DNA from: Cherax quadricarinatus
Taxonomy: Eukaryota > Arthropoda > Malacostraca > Decapoda > Parastacidae
Assembly: GCF_038502225.1 (NCBI RefSeq)
Contig: NW_027196429.1
Coordinates: 16,001 to 80,000, forward strand
Reading direction: 5' to 3'
Length of the DNA stretch: 64,000 bases
Part shown: positions 46,697-57,528 of the stretch, piece by piece
How the letters are laid out: the number at the start of each line of letters is the position of its first letter
How positions within the stretch are numbered: the first letter of the stretch is position 1
The notes under the pieces: generated by a model
Databases searched by the model: none
Seen by the model: the letters and a program-made list of their open reading frames with translations, nothing else
What the model was told of the DNA's origin: nothing
Translations under genes and position numbers: made by a program

Positions 46697-47262
46697 AAGG
46701 GCGCAGCCCTCTCAGAAGGGGCAAATATCTTGTTTACTGCTACAGCGAGTAATTGATCCCAGATGCAGTACCAGTATGCAACGTGTGGTCAAGTGACCGC
46801 CGCTCCGTGCGGTCCAGTGTTGCAGAGTGTATCTTAATAAGAGACAGTACATCTCTTACCTTAGCAGGACAATTAAGGAAAATCCTGCTCCCACTTTATT
46901 ACCATAGTAAAGATAGTGGACATTGTTGTCTATGCTTAAGACAGCAAGATTTAAACATTCTGCTTTGCTTCATCGAGGAAGTGGCAAGGAAGCAAAAGTA
47001 CTAGGTCAGCTTTTCCTTTGTGCTGGGGGCAGTGACGGCGTGGGGCGTTGTGGCGTCTTCAGATTACTTTTGACTCTACTGAGAGTGACACTGACGCCAG
47101 GATAACCAGCAAAGAACACTGATCTGTGCGTTAGTGTGAACAAAGTGTCTCATAAAACACAATAAACACTTAAGAGAAGTGTGATCAGCTTCTTTAGTGA
47201 TAAGATTGTGAACAATAAAGACAAATCTTGTGGAACATAGTGTACCAGTGTGCATTTTCCTA
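46697..47262 (+). other. Possible LTR/leader of a BEL/Pao relic
   Basis: Non-coding DNA between the decamer array and a small ATG frame. I see AATAAACAC and AATAAAGAC, polyadenylation-like signals, at about 47160 and 47214, and no repeated LTR that would settle the boundary. Called only from context. Confidence 0.3.
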
Positions 47263-47264
47263 GA

Positions 47265-47436
47265 CTATGGAAGACGTGGACATCCAAGGACACTTCAGCT
47301 TCTATCAAGTCACCAATATCTGTCGAAGGTGTGAAGAACACCATAGCTCATGCTACAAGAGCAAGGTAGGTTACGAATTTTTTGTACAGGGGACTGCGCA
47401 GTTCTTGGGTCGCAAGGAGTTTGTAATCAACCTATA
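47265..47436 (+). CDS. Small ORF with Cys/His cluster and possible splice donor
   Basis: ATG at 47265 opens MEDVDIQGHFSFYQVTNICR, then RCEEHHSSCYKSK, and stops at 47434-47436. The C-R-R-C-x-x-H-H-x-x-C spacing could bind zinc. Right after AGCAAG comes GTAGGT, a good 5' splice-site match, so the true exon may end at about 47366 and the rest may be intron. It may be the start of a retroelement gag or a host exon; I cannot tell. No homologue recognised. Confidence 0.35.
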
Positions 47437-47689
47437 GTCGGCAGTAAGGGGCGGACTTTTGAGTCCACACAAGTAAGTTTGTCAGCAATCAGTGAATGAA
47501 ATATGCTGACATAACACCCCCTAGGGGTAATTTATAATCTTACAAATTATAACTCATTTCAGCCCGTTGAGGAATGACTTCGACAGCTTCTCAAGATCTC
47601 GTCTGTAGGGGTGGCTGTGCAGGCGATGAGTTGTCTTTCTAAGTTAAGTTTTCCCTATATTTAAACTTAGATGGTAATGCCATTTCTCA

Positions 47690-47915
47690 ACATATTGGTC
47701 CTTCAAACCGGATGACATAGTGATTATTGACAGTGATGGTCCGAGGTCCCAATGGCCACTTGGAAAAATTGTGACCATATATCCTGATGCAAATGGAATG
47801 ATCAGGACAGTACTTAAAGTAGTACTAAACAACAAATGTGGCTGATTCCAAATCAGAAGCAACAAACCCTCCGGCATCTCAGGCAAGAACCTCAGTGCTT
47901 CCCTCACTCTCTAGC
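47690..47915 (+). pseudogene. BEL/Pao integrase C-terminal domain fragment
   Basis: Plus-strand codons read FKPDDIVIIDSDGPRSQWPL, then GKIVTIYPDANGMIRTVLKV, then NNKCG, a stop, and FQIRSNKPSGI. The order G/P-D-D-x-V, W-P-L-G-K-I, D-x-N-G-x-x-R fits the C-terminal (DUF5641-type) domain of BEL/Pao pol. Only ~70 residues remain and no catalytic integrase or RT is nearby. Confidence 0.7.
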
Positions 47916-48343
47916 ACCTCGCTGTCCACAGCTATCTTAGTGGTAAGGGGAAACTGGAGTTACGTCACCGACAGGCGACAACTCATATTGGCTAATACCA
48001 GTGGCGTGTGATGACGTATGTTTACGTTACAACACTAGCTAGTAAACAGCCAGAGCACAGAGAGCAATAGAGAAAACACTAGCAAGCAACAGATGCACAC
48101 AAAACAATCACGTGCTGGACGTGTCTGCTTAGAACAGGAATCAGTACACATCCAAACTCCATACAAAATAACATACAAAATCTTTCTATTTCTATGTTTG
48201 TAATTTAGCCTCAAATACAACAAATATCATGGAAAAAATAAAGACAACATTTATATTCAAATAATGTAGAATGCACTAAATGCCAAAATGATCCTTATAT
48301 TAGGAGTAAATAACGAAAAAAGGCACAAGACCGTGACTTGAGC
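47916..48343. other. Unassigned stretch
   Basis: No gene recognised; a purine-rich GGTAAGGGGAAACTGG (47942-47957) lies just after the BEL/Pao fragment and could be its polypurine tract. Confidence 0.35.
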
Positions 48344-48572
48344 AATACATAAATAACCCGCACATACAAGAGAGGAGCTTACGACAACGTTTCGGTCCGA
48401 CTTAGACCATTTAGAAAGTCACGCTAAAGAAAAGGAGAGGAGGGAGTATATACAGGCCAAACATACTCCCTCCTTCTCTCCTTTTGGTTAGTGTGACTTT
48501 GTAAACGGTCCAATTCGGACCGAAGCGTCGTCGTAAGCTCCTCTCTTTTATGTGCGGGTTATTTGTGTATTG
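48344..48572. mobile_element. Penelope-tail fold-back, ~107-bp arms
   Basis: Arms 48344-48450 and 48464-48572 are imperfect reverse complements around a 13-nt spacer. Each arm carries CGTTTCGGTCCGAC or its complement GTCCAATTCGGACCGAAGCG, and GAGGAGCTTACGACAACG or its complement. The left arm matches the Penelope tail at 55.15-55.25 kb. Confidence 0.85.
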
Positions 48573-49400
48573 TCTTATACTAGGAGTTAGTAAAGCACAC
48601 TTATGACAACGTGTATGCACATACAAGGTGTATATCTCATATTTAAAGTTAATGGGCAGATTTTAAGGAATGAAATTTCTAGGAAAGGTCGGTGGGTTTC
48701 CATCATTTACTAAGCATAGAGAGACACTGGTAAGAATTGTTCGAGAAGGACACGTGTGATAGTGCCACGTAGGAAATATTAATCATTACCTAACTGCGAC
48801 AGTATGTCAGAAAAAAAAGTTGTTCAGAGACTTTGCGATCAAATAACACGCAAGCATAAATGAGTCAGTAATTTCACAGAATTGAGCATTAGCGAAATAA
48901 TATATAATGAAAGATGTTATATAAAGCATGTGCAGTGTGTGTGTGTTGCTTCACAAGCAGGATAATGCACCTCACCATTTACCTTCTGCCATCACCCAAT
49001 ATTTTATAATTTTGGGTGTTAAATAATAATACAGTGTGACTGTACATTAGTGGCTAACTTATTCTGATTCGTGGATAATGACTTCAGTAGATAATTTTTT
49101 TTATAAGTTATTAGTACATGAGGGCAGCATTTCTTTTCTGGCCGTCCACCCTGACTGTGAGTGGCCCATGTGAGGGGTCTACCACATGCACTCTTTCCCA
49201 CATAATTTTATCATTATCTTTTGATCTTTTTGTAATGATTTTGCATCGCGAAATCGTAAGAATATGTGTACTATTTGGTAATTATCCGAGAACCTACTGC
49301 AGTATATGTGGATACACAACTAGAGGCTAGAAATGGGTTCAAATTCCACCCGTTCCGTGATTCGTTCTACATAAATAGAACAAGCAACATAGAAATGCAC
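48573..49400. other. Unassigned AT-rich stretch
   Basis: Nothing recognised. Confidence 0.4.
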
Positions 49401-49510
49401 GTTTGGTGTAGCCAGGTGGCTCAGATCAGGAACTTGTGATCCAGTGATATGTATGTATCAGATTCGAGCTTGGATCATAACAGGACGGATCTGAGAAACT
49501 TCAGGAACTT
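49401..49510 (+). mobile_element. tRNA-like SINE head
   Basis: A-box-like GTGTAGCCAGGTGGCTCAG (49406-49424) and B-box-like CAGATTCGAGCTT (49459-49471), correctly spaced. Downstream body is not shared with the other SINEs here. Confidence 0.55.
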
Positions 49511-51170
49511 CACTCAAATGTTCAGTGCTGCATTTGTGTGTGTTGTAAAGTTGCCACCAAGATATTTCATCAAAACAAATTACTTCATTAGCTCTTAAAA
49601 TAATTATTTATTATAAAAATAGGCCTACACAAAGTGAAACAGGTTGTTCAGCTGATGCTGATAGTTGATAATGCCTTGAATATCCACACTGCCATATTCA
49701 AGGCAGCAGCAACAGCAAAAAATTATAACCGCTCTAGAGGCTTACAGATAGATAGGGCTCAAAACATCATCCCCGAAAATTCTAAAATAATTCCTTAGGC
49801 CACCACATAGCCTTGGATCTCTCAGTTCCACTCCAATACTTTCCAGTACACTGCACCATCTACAAATCCAGAGTCAGATTCTTCTCCACCCGTGACTGCC
49901 GTAGCTAACACTCAGTTGTTCTGTACTGTACCCGAAAAATTCCGGAAAAAATAAGTAAGATGCAAGGAAAACTCTAGTAGTACTAGATGAGTGCTCATCT
50001 CCCACCAACACAGCCCCAGGAAAGCCCCCTCAATAGGAATATAATCGTCAGGTTCAGCAGCATCAGAACGAACAAGGATACCAGTTGCTGAATCAGCCCG
50101 AAAGACTAGAGGTACAGGGAGTGGGACACCATCTTCCAAGGCATCTTAGGCTATGTTCCAGGTGTCACCGAAGGGAGCACACCACTGTCAACTGTGTGCC
50201 ACAAGAGAGAACAGCAAGAATAGTGTCGAAGCAAAAAAAGGCGCTGGACAGACAGGAGATTTAATCTGAGAATAATCCAATATTATCTCAGAACTGGTGA
50301 AAAATTCACACGTCTCCTACACAATTACTCCTATCTCAGCTCAGCAGGTGCTTGTATCCCTTATACAAAATCTGTGTATACTTCAGTGAATTACCAGCAT
50401 CAAGTCAAGCCCTACATAGGCATAAGGAGCTAGTATATCATCAACCTGTCTGCTAAAAATAGTGACTTCATTACCACTACTGTCTGAAGTGTTTGACTTT
50501 TGTACTCATATTTCTGGAGCTTCTCTCTAACCAGCAATGAGTCACATATAGAAAAGCACAGTCACTTGCACGATTTCTGGTTATGTTTGCTTAAGACTAT
50601 CTATACGACACTGAAGATACCAACAAAACGAGGTGAAGAATCACAATGCAAAACCTGGCTTCCTAAGAAAGGAATCTGACCAGCATTTTATAGATTGTGA
50701 CTTGCAACTGAAATTACTGCACTTCACTCCATGGTGATGTTAATAACCTAGGCAAAATCTTTACTAAACTTTTTTTTTTTAATCTCCAACACAAGTACAA
50801 TACATCCCTAACATGCAGCATGTAATGCAGCTAACAGTTTGCCTATCGTTGCCGAGAGGCCAGAACTGCCAAGTGCAAGGCTTGCAGAAGTTACAAGAGA
50901 AATCCCAGTACACCTATAATAGGAACATTCACAGAGGAGCCCGTAGGCATATGGAGGAATTTCAAAATTGAGCCATATCTAGATGAGAGACTGACACAGA
51001 AAAAAAACTGACATTAGAGAAACTTGACTCTAAAACTTACCTGTCCTTGGCCAAGGACCGAAAATGATATTTAATTGCCGATATAATTTCTCCTCTAAAT
51101 CAGCACGATGGGACTATCTCTACCAGAAATCGCAAAAATTAGCTGAGAAATTAGTTAAAAATTTGCTGCC
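49511..51170. other. Unassigned stretch
   Basis: No intact gene. A 75-codon minus frame at 49912-50139 has no motif I recognise. An AT-rich, retroelement-like texture suggests old repeats. Confidence 0.4.
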
Positions 51171-52228
51171 AAGATGCAATCCCTGATCCAGTTAGTTAGG
51201 GAACCTCCTTAGCTAGTACCAAGAGCTGTGCCAACGTTGTCAGAGGTGGCAAAAGACACCTCTGACAACGCATCCACTGGATGCATTGCATCGAGTGAAC
51301 ATGTAGCAGCGATTCTCCCTGAACATCTTAGGGACAAGATTGGAGTCCAGGACCAAAAGTTCATTGACGGAGCCATGATCTGGGATAATCTAACTGGCTC
51401 TGAAACCAGACCTGCGCTCCCCAACAACTACAAATAGTCGCACTGGGATGGCCAAATAGTGGAGAATATAGGCTCATCAGTGCTTCAGAATAAGTCAGGG
51501 AGGGATAGAGCCCGCCTCCTGGCAGTGAGAGCTCATCATGCAGGGGACTTTCTGTTGACTGTTTCCAACTCCAGCCTTGGCACACGCCTCGACACACAGA
51601 TCATCCACACTGGTGTTACCCTTCGTCTTGCCGCCCCTATTCTCGCCGAACACGGGTGTATTTGTGGTAGTGAAGCAGCAGACCGATTCGGGTACCTTGG
51701 TCTTGTATGCCTTAAATCCGAGGGAAAGGTTGCAAGACATGACGAGCTTAGTAACATTATCAAGAGGAGCCTCACAACAGCCGGATGCCCAGCAGTAAGG
51801 GATTCACCCCATCTGTGCAGATCTGATGGCAGCCAAAAGCGTCCAGATGGTATCACCCTTCAAGCCTGGACAGACGGCAAGCAAGTGGTGTGGGACTACA
51901 CATGTGCATCTACCTTGGCTGATACCTATCTCCAATACACCAGGGAGGAAGGAGGGACAACCGCCAGCTTTAGGGAGTCCCAAAAGTCTAGAAAATACTG
52001 AGACTTGCCCATCATTATATGTTTGTTCCCATAGGCTCAGACACCCTTGGCTCATAAGGAAAGAATGCATCTAAGTTCCTTAAGGAGCTAGGCAAAAGAC
52101 TCATCAGGGTAACTAGGGATCCCAGGGAAGTTAGTTTTCTGTTCCAGCGACTCGGCGCTGGAACAGAAAACTGTATTATGGGCACGCGCCCCAGCTCTGA
52201 AGAGCTGGATGAAATTTTCGTAATATAA
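51171..52228 (+). pseudogene. Retroelement C-terminal domain with CCHC and PD...D (REL-like) motifs
   Basis: One frame runs 51228-51437 (DKIGVQDQKFIDGAMIWDNL), reads through a TAG, and continues to 52001: RARLLAVRAHHAGDFLLTVS, ILAEHGCICGSEAADRFGYL, GLVCLKSEGKVARHDELSNI, GCPAVRDSPHLCRSDG, KRPDGITLQAWTDGKQVVWD, YTCASTLADTYL. After a frameshift near 52005 it goes on as MFVPIGSDTLGS, FLKELGKRLIRVTRDPREVS and SSEELDEIF to a stop at 52226-52228. The C-x-C...C...RH cluster and RPD-x15-D resemble the restriction-like endonuclease region of early-branching LINEs (inference). I recall this domain as common downstream of RT in arthropod repeats. No RT core is recognisable upstream. Confidence 0.65.
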
Positions 52229-52513
52229 TCAGTGGCAGCCACGTAACAATATGTACTAGATATGTATCTCTCGCACCTCATGTACTGTATATGCCATATT
52301 TATATCAAGAACGTATCTCTTAAATCTTCTGTACCATATTATGTAATAAAATATACCTATTGGTATAAAAAAAAGAATGAAAAGATGGGGTGGTAGGGGA
52401 AGTGGAATATTCAAATGGCTTTAGGGAGAAATCCAAATATTCTTCTTTAAAGCGTTTTTATCCACTTCTCCGAGGCTATGGGTCCCAGAATTTACACCAG
52501 AGGTGGACCCCAT

Positions 52514-52620
<107 letters not shown>

Positions 52621-52679
52621 TAGACCATACCAAAAATACATGTTAATTTTGAAACTTCAAAGGAGGAAAATTAAATAGC

Positions 52680-52940
52680 TTAGCCCATTCTATAATCTTT
52701 ACTGTTGAGTTTGAAGAAAATAACTCATTGCCTTTTCTAGATGTTTTAATTATTAAGGGTAATAATGAATTCAAATTTAAAATTTACAGAAAACCTACAA
52801 ATAACTGTTCCTATGTCCACTATTATTCCTCGCACCAAGATAGAGTCAAACTGTCTGTTTTCTCATCAAATGAGGAAATGAGGAAATGCCTGAGGTTCTC
52901 AGACGCATCAATTACCAGCTTACAGCCATATTAAGCTAAG
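52680..52940 (+). pseudogene. Penelope-like RT C-terminal fragment
   Basis: Plus-strand codons from about 52700 read FTVEFEENNSLPFLDVLI, KGNNEFKFKIYRKPTNNCSY and VHYYSSHQDRVKLSVFSSNE. LPFLDVL, Y-R-K-P-T and H-x-x-S-x-H are the conserved late-RT motifs of Penelope-like elements. The reading becomes unrelated after SSNEEMRKCL, so the copy is truncated before the linker and GIY-YIG nuclease. Confidence 0.85.
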
Positions 52941-54540
52941 GAAACCGATGGCAGGATACATTTGGATCTGGTAAAACACGAGTGATGATTGTTTCTAGTC
53001 AGCATGAAGTTAAAAGGTAAGAATGAATGAATAACTGTTAGTGAATATCGCAGTGAAATTTTTCTCCGAAATATCTGTGAGGCTGCGCGTGGTAAATGTT
53101 TTCAGCAAGGTAGCGAAGAAAGTTACAGCACTATGGCGTATCTCGCATCAGCTCGACAGTACAGCCTGCAAAACTCCATAAGAACCACACGTGCGCTCAC
53201 ACTTTGCGTCTGCACCACTTTCCTTGATTGTCTGCACCCATCTCATCTAAAACGAATTTTTTCTCGCCTGTACCCGGCCTGGATAGATATGTCGTTTCAC
53301 CAGAGGTTTCAACATCGGAGATATGGAGCTGGTCCTGTTATGTACCAGGTCAGTATTTACAAGGTACCACACTAAGCTCCACTTTGTGGGAAACGGGACA
53401 GCTTCGTTGCCAAAAAACGGACGGAGCCTATTCGTAGGCTACACCCTTCACAGGACCATTACTTCATGTGAGATAATTCCTAGAATGACTCGAGTCAGGA
53501 ACATGGTCTTATAGCATAATAGTATTGATGAAATAAATTCTGTTCACTCTTAATCTAACCTCTTTATAACTTTTGTGGAGAGTGGGAGAGAGACAGAGAG
53601 AGATGAAGGTGAGGTTCGAGAAGAAGAGTTATGAGGTGTTGGTCAGCCGACACCAACAATGTTCTGTTCTGTCATGTAAGTGATTACAACTTTCCCATTA
53701 ACTGGTAGTTTTTTTTCTACACTTCAAAGACGCCGTCTTGTCGATTCAACCTTTTCACATAAATTTTCCTAACATAAGTCTTAGTCCTGGCTCTGTTTTT
53801 CAGATGTCTGCCTTCCTCACTGCATTCTCAGATATTTTTATTTTCAGAATTCTTGTAATCTGGCCTGACCTCTGCCTCCTCTTCCCCCTCTTTATTCCTC
53901 TTGACCTTCCTTCTGCATTTTCGTTTCCTTCCTTGTTTTCTGACTTCCCTCTTTCTTGTTTCCTTTTCTTCAACAGGATGGGTCAGTTGGCCTACAGCAG
54001 TTCTCTGCCCCCATGAAGACGGGTTCGTGTTGAGATAATTTTAGTCTCCACTGCCTTGTAATGTAATTCACTCTTACTACTCCATTACTGGTCTTGCCTG
54101 AAGTCGGCAGTTGATATTCTTCAGTGTTTCTCTTCTTCTCCTTTTGTTGTATTACTATGATAACTACTATTATCACTTCAACAAATTCTTTAAATACTAG
54201 TACTACCACTACTTTTTCACAACTACTACTTTTTACTATCTACTTTTAATTACACCACTACAACTTCTGCTATTATCTCATTACTTCCACTTCCACTACT
54301 TTTCCGTTTCGCTACTACTACTATTACTGCTGCTGCCTCTAATTCTACGTGGACCACCACAACTAACACTACTATTGTTGCAGTTTTTCTACTGTTACAG
54401 TGCTACCTCCAGCACTCCCACCTTCATCCACCTCATTTCGTATTGTAATTAGTCCTTCTCTACATTTCTCACCACAGTTGTGACTCAAAAATGGATAAGA
54501 ACTGAGCGCATTTCATCATAATTTTCATTTCGTCAGTGCG
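52941..54540. other. Unassigned stretch
   Basis: Two overlapping short frames (53133-53375, 53228-53437) carry no recognisable domain. 54160-54330 is rich in ACT/TAC triplets. The rest is unassigned. Confidence 0.4.
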
Positions 54541-54544
54541 AGGT

Positions 54545-54982
54545 CTTGCTGGAAAACAGGAATAAATAAAGGGGATGTAAATAGCGTGCTGAAAATTTCC
54601 AGCCAAGACAGGACTCGTAGCAATGGTTTCAAGTTGGAAAAATTCAGATTCAGGAAGGATATAGGAAAGCACTGGTTTGGTAATAGAGTTGTGGATGAGT
54701 GGAACAAACTCCCGAGTACAGTTATTCAGGCTAAAACGTTGTGTAGTTTTAAAAATAGGTTAGATAAATACATGAGTGGGTGTGGGTGGGTGTGAGTTGG
54801 ACCTGACTAGCTTGTGCTGCTGGGTCTGGTGCCGTGCTCCATCCTTGAGTGGAGGCGACCAGACTGGGTGGGTCATTGGGCTTATCCGGGGGGGGGGTCA
54901 TTGGGCTAATCCGAGGGGGGACATGGATCTGCTCCGCATGGGTCAGTAGGCCTGTTGCAGTATTCCTTCTTTATGTTCTTAC
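54545..54982 (+). mobile_element. CR1 3' fragment with tail
   Basis: Encodes the C-terminal RISSQDRTRSNGFKLEKFRF, KDIGKHWFGNRVVDEWNKLP and SFKNRLDKYMSGCGWV (stop at about 54795). The family 3' UTR follows (GGAGGCGACCAGACTGGGTG, GTCAGTAGGCCTGTTGCAGT) and a terminal TTCTTTATGTTCTTA. 5'-truncated to ~80 codons but the frame is intact. Confidence 0.92.
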
Positions 54983-55012
54983 TACTACTATTACTACTAC
55001 TACTACTACCAC

Positions 55013-55085
<73 letters not shown>
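54983..55085. repeat. (ACT)n-(AAT)n tract at CR1 3' end
   Basis: About ten ACT-type triplets (54980-55012) change into ~24 AAT copies. Confidence 0.95.
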
Positions 55086-55086
<1 letters not shown>

Positions 55087-55144
55087 TAATAATATGCAGT
55101 AATTATTATTATTATTATTTTAGCTTTAACAGCAATGGCAGAAG

Positions 55145-55825
55145 TTATACACAAATACCCCGCACATAGCAGAGAGGAGCTTACGATGACGTTTCGGTCC
55201 GACTTGGACCATTTACAAAGTCACACTAACGAGAAGGAGAGAAGGGGGGAGTATAGGCAGGAGGTGGTAGTGGTAGTAGTGGAGGTAGAAGGTAATAGTG
55301 GGGAAGGTAGTGGTGGAGGAGGAGCTAGTCAAATACTAAGACAAAGGAGCACTGCATGGGAGCTAGGTGCCCACACAGGGTATGAGCAAGAATACAGAGG
55401 AGGGGGGAATAAATAAAAAATGAAGGAACAAATACCCAAGGCAGAAGAAAGACATCCCAAAGGAGAAAAGGGAAAGAGGAAAGTGGAAGAGGGAGAAGAA
55501 AAAGAAAAAAAATCAGGTCAGGTCACTGGGGTACTGAAGTTTGGAGCATTTTACAATGTAGCGGGAAAGGAAAGCATCTACAGAGAAGAAGCCAGGACTA
55601 AGATTCATACATGGAAAGTTGTGCATTAGGGAGGATTCAACCAGACGGCGACTGTTGAAGTTGGAAGTGAGGAAGACAGTGTTAGCAGAAGACCAGTCAA
55701 TAGGATGACTGTGATATCTGACGTTACAGAAAAGAGCATTGTTAGTGTCGGCAAGCCTAACACTATTTTTGTGCTCCCTAAGTCTGTCAGTCACCGTCTG
55801 GTTGAATCCTTCCTAATACACAACT
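55145..55825 (-). pseudogene. Penelope GIY-YIG nuclease end and tail, reversed
   Basis: Minus frame 55794-55513 reads TDRLREHKNSVRLADTNNAL, HPIDWSSANTVFLTSN and RRLVESSLMHNFPCMNLSPG, the second half of the GIY-YIG nuclease with its conserved Arg and Glu. Just before T-D-R-L the strand folds back. Plus text at 55791-55825 is an inverted copy of 55616-55652, so the GIY box is lost. 3' of the frame a purine-rich UTR leads to the tail with GTCCAAGTCGGACCGAAACG (minus, about 55210-55191). Confidence 0.85.
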
Positions 55826-55839
55826 GGCATTCCTCCTTA

Positions 55840-56760
55840 ACATGATTATAGTTAACATTATTTTCTGTAGGTTATCAATAACATTCCTCCTGGTTGGTTA
55901 GCAATGTTAACATTCATCCTGGTAGGCTAGACATGTTAACATTTATTCTGGAAAATTTTCAATGTTAGCCTCCTCCTGGTAGGCTAGGAAAGTTAACATT
56001 CCTCCAACGAAGTCAGTAATACTAACATTCTTTGTGGGAAGTTAGCAATGTTACTTACTCTTTTCCTTGTGGGATTTGCCTAGTATGGGCCAACAGGCCT
56101 GCTGCAGTGTTCCTCCTTTCTTATGTTCTTATGTTAAACTATTAATATTGATATTTCAATAACAATATAACATTCCTCCTAATGTTAATATTGCAATGTT
56201 ATCATTCTTCATAAAGGATTGCAGCACTGACTTTACAACTGGTAAATTTAGCAATATTAACAATGTTAGAGTTGGGTTTGATATGTTTGCAAAATTAACT
56301 TTACTCCTAAGAGGTTAGCAGTGTTAACTTTCCTCCTTGAAGGTTAGCAAAATAATTTTTTATTCTGGATGATTAGCAATGTTAAATTCCTTCCAGAAAC
56401 TAAGATATTAGAAATGTTAAGTTTACTCTTGGATTGTTGTCTGTCCTCCGGAAGCTAATTATTCCTCTTAACATATTAGCAATGTTATATTACCTCTTGG
56501 TAAATAGCAAACTTAACTAATTCCTACAGGAAAGTTAACAGTGCAATATTTGCTTCTGGTGGGTTAGCACCGTTAACAAAGTTAACTTAACCCTAAGAGT
56601 TTAACAGCGTTAACTTTCATCTTGGGAGGTTAACATTGTTTCCAGCTCTAACAAAATTCCAATAAGGTTATCAGTGTTAACAGAGTTAACATTCCTTGGA
56701 AGAATGTTAAGCGCGTTTACTAATTTTATCTTTCCACCAGGAAGGTTAGTATTGTTAACT
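55840..56760. repeat. Decayed ~29-bp minisatellite
   Basis: Recurring GGTTAGCAATGTTAACATTC plus CTCCTGG-like text at roughly 28-40 bp steps, strongly diverged, for about 0.9 kb. A retroelement tail (56070-56137) interrupts it. Confidence 0.75.
56070..56137 (+). mobile_element. Short CR1-type 3' tail
   Basis: GGGCCAACAGGCCTGCTGCA, then GTGTTCCTCCTTTCTTATG, TTCTTATG. About 65 bp; inserted in the decayed minisatellite. Confidence 0.75.
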
Positions 56761-56774
56761 TTCTTCAAGATTGT

Positions 56775-57030
56775 GCATGTATGTATGTATGTATGTATGT
56801 ATGTATGTATGTATGTATGTATGTATGTATGTATGTATGTATGTATGTATGTATGTATGTATGTATGTATGTACGCATGCATGTATGTATTTATGTATGT
56901 GTGTGTATGAATATATGTATGTATTAAGTATGTATGTATGTATGTATGTATGTATGTATGTATGTATGTATGTATGTATGTATGTATGTATGTATGTATG
57001 TATGTATGTATGTATGTATGTATGTATGTA
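56775..57030. repeat. (GTAT)n microsatellite, two blocks
   Basis: About 25 copies at 56775-56872 and about 25 at 56929-57030, separated by degenerate GTAT/GTGT text. Confidence 0.98.
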
Positions 57031-57440
57031 TTTTTGAACACAGAATGTTTAGATATTGCAAATCTCTTCTTACAGTCCAGCATGACACTTCGCTTTTAAC
57101 ATTCCTAAATCTCTTCCTTTAAAATTGAACTGGAATGAGTAGAACAGATTCCTTGGAACATTCCTAAGTGACTTAGAAGAGATCTAGATAAACATGTCTA
57201 CCTCTCTTTTTCCATTATGGAAAAATTAAAAAGAGAACAAATTTCAGAGGTATTTGAACTGTATGGGATGGTAATTACCTGGAGGAGGGTGTTCCAGGGG
57301 TCACCGCCCCCGAGGCACGGTCAGTAACCAGGCCTCAAATAAAATAGATTTTTTTTGGTTGCCGCAGCACTGAATCATAAAACCAAATTAATAGCGATAA
57401 GAGAGTTTGAATAGGAATTAATTAAGGCATTAATTAAGGT
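57031..57440. other. Unassigned stretch
   Basis: No gene recognised. Confidence 0.4.
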
Positions 57441-57528
57441 GATAAAATAGACACATATACAACACTTGAGTATCTTTAATGAGGTAACGTTTCGCCACAC
57501 AGTGGCTTCATCAGTCCATACATAAGAA
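57440..57528 (-). mobile_element. Penelope 3' region, left part (split by CR1)
   Basis: Minus strand reads GGACTGATGAAGCCACTGTG, TGGCGAAACGTTACCTC, ATTAAAGATACTCAAGTGTT. The sequence breaks at about 57528, where the CR1 tail begins, and resumes at about 59003. Confidence 0.8.
57489..57514 (-). ncRNA. Hammerhead-like core motif (unproven)
   Basis: Minus strand: CTGATGA (57514-57508), an extra A, a 5-bp hairpin GCCAC-TGT-GTGGC, then GAAACG (to about 57488). This resembles the hammerhead catalytic core, which is known from Penelope-like elements. The extra A before helix II and unclear helices I and III leave activity doubtful. Confidence 0.4.

Noticed and set aside
49912..50139. 75-codon minus-strand ORF as a possible protease or gag gene
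   Set aside because: No D-S/T-G or other motif could be identified; kept as unassigned.
53133..53437. Two overlapping ORFs after the Penelope fragment
   Set aside because: Neither reads as Penelope linker or GIY-YIG sequence, and they overlap in different frames; no support for a gene.
56771..57030. Telomere-like repeat
   Set aside because: The unit is GTAT, not the arthropod TTAGG; no TTAGG array is present in the window.
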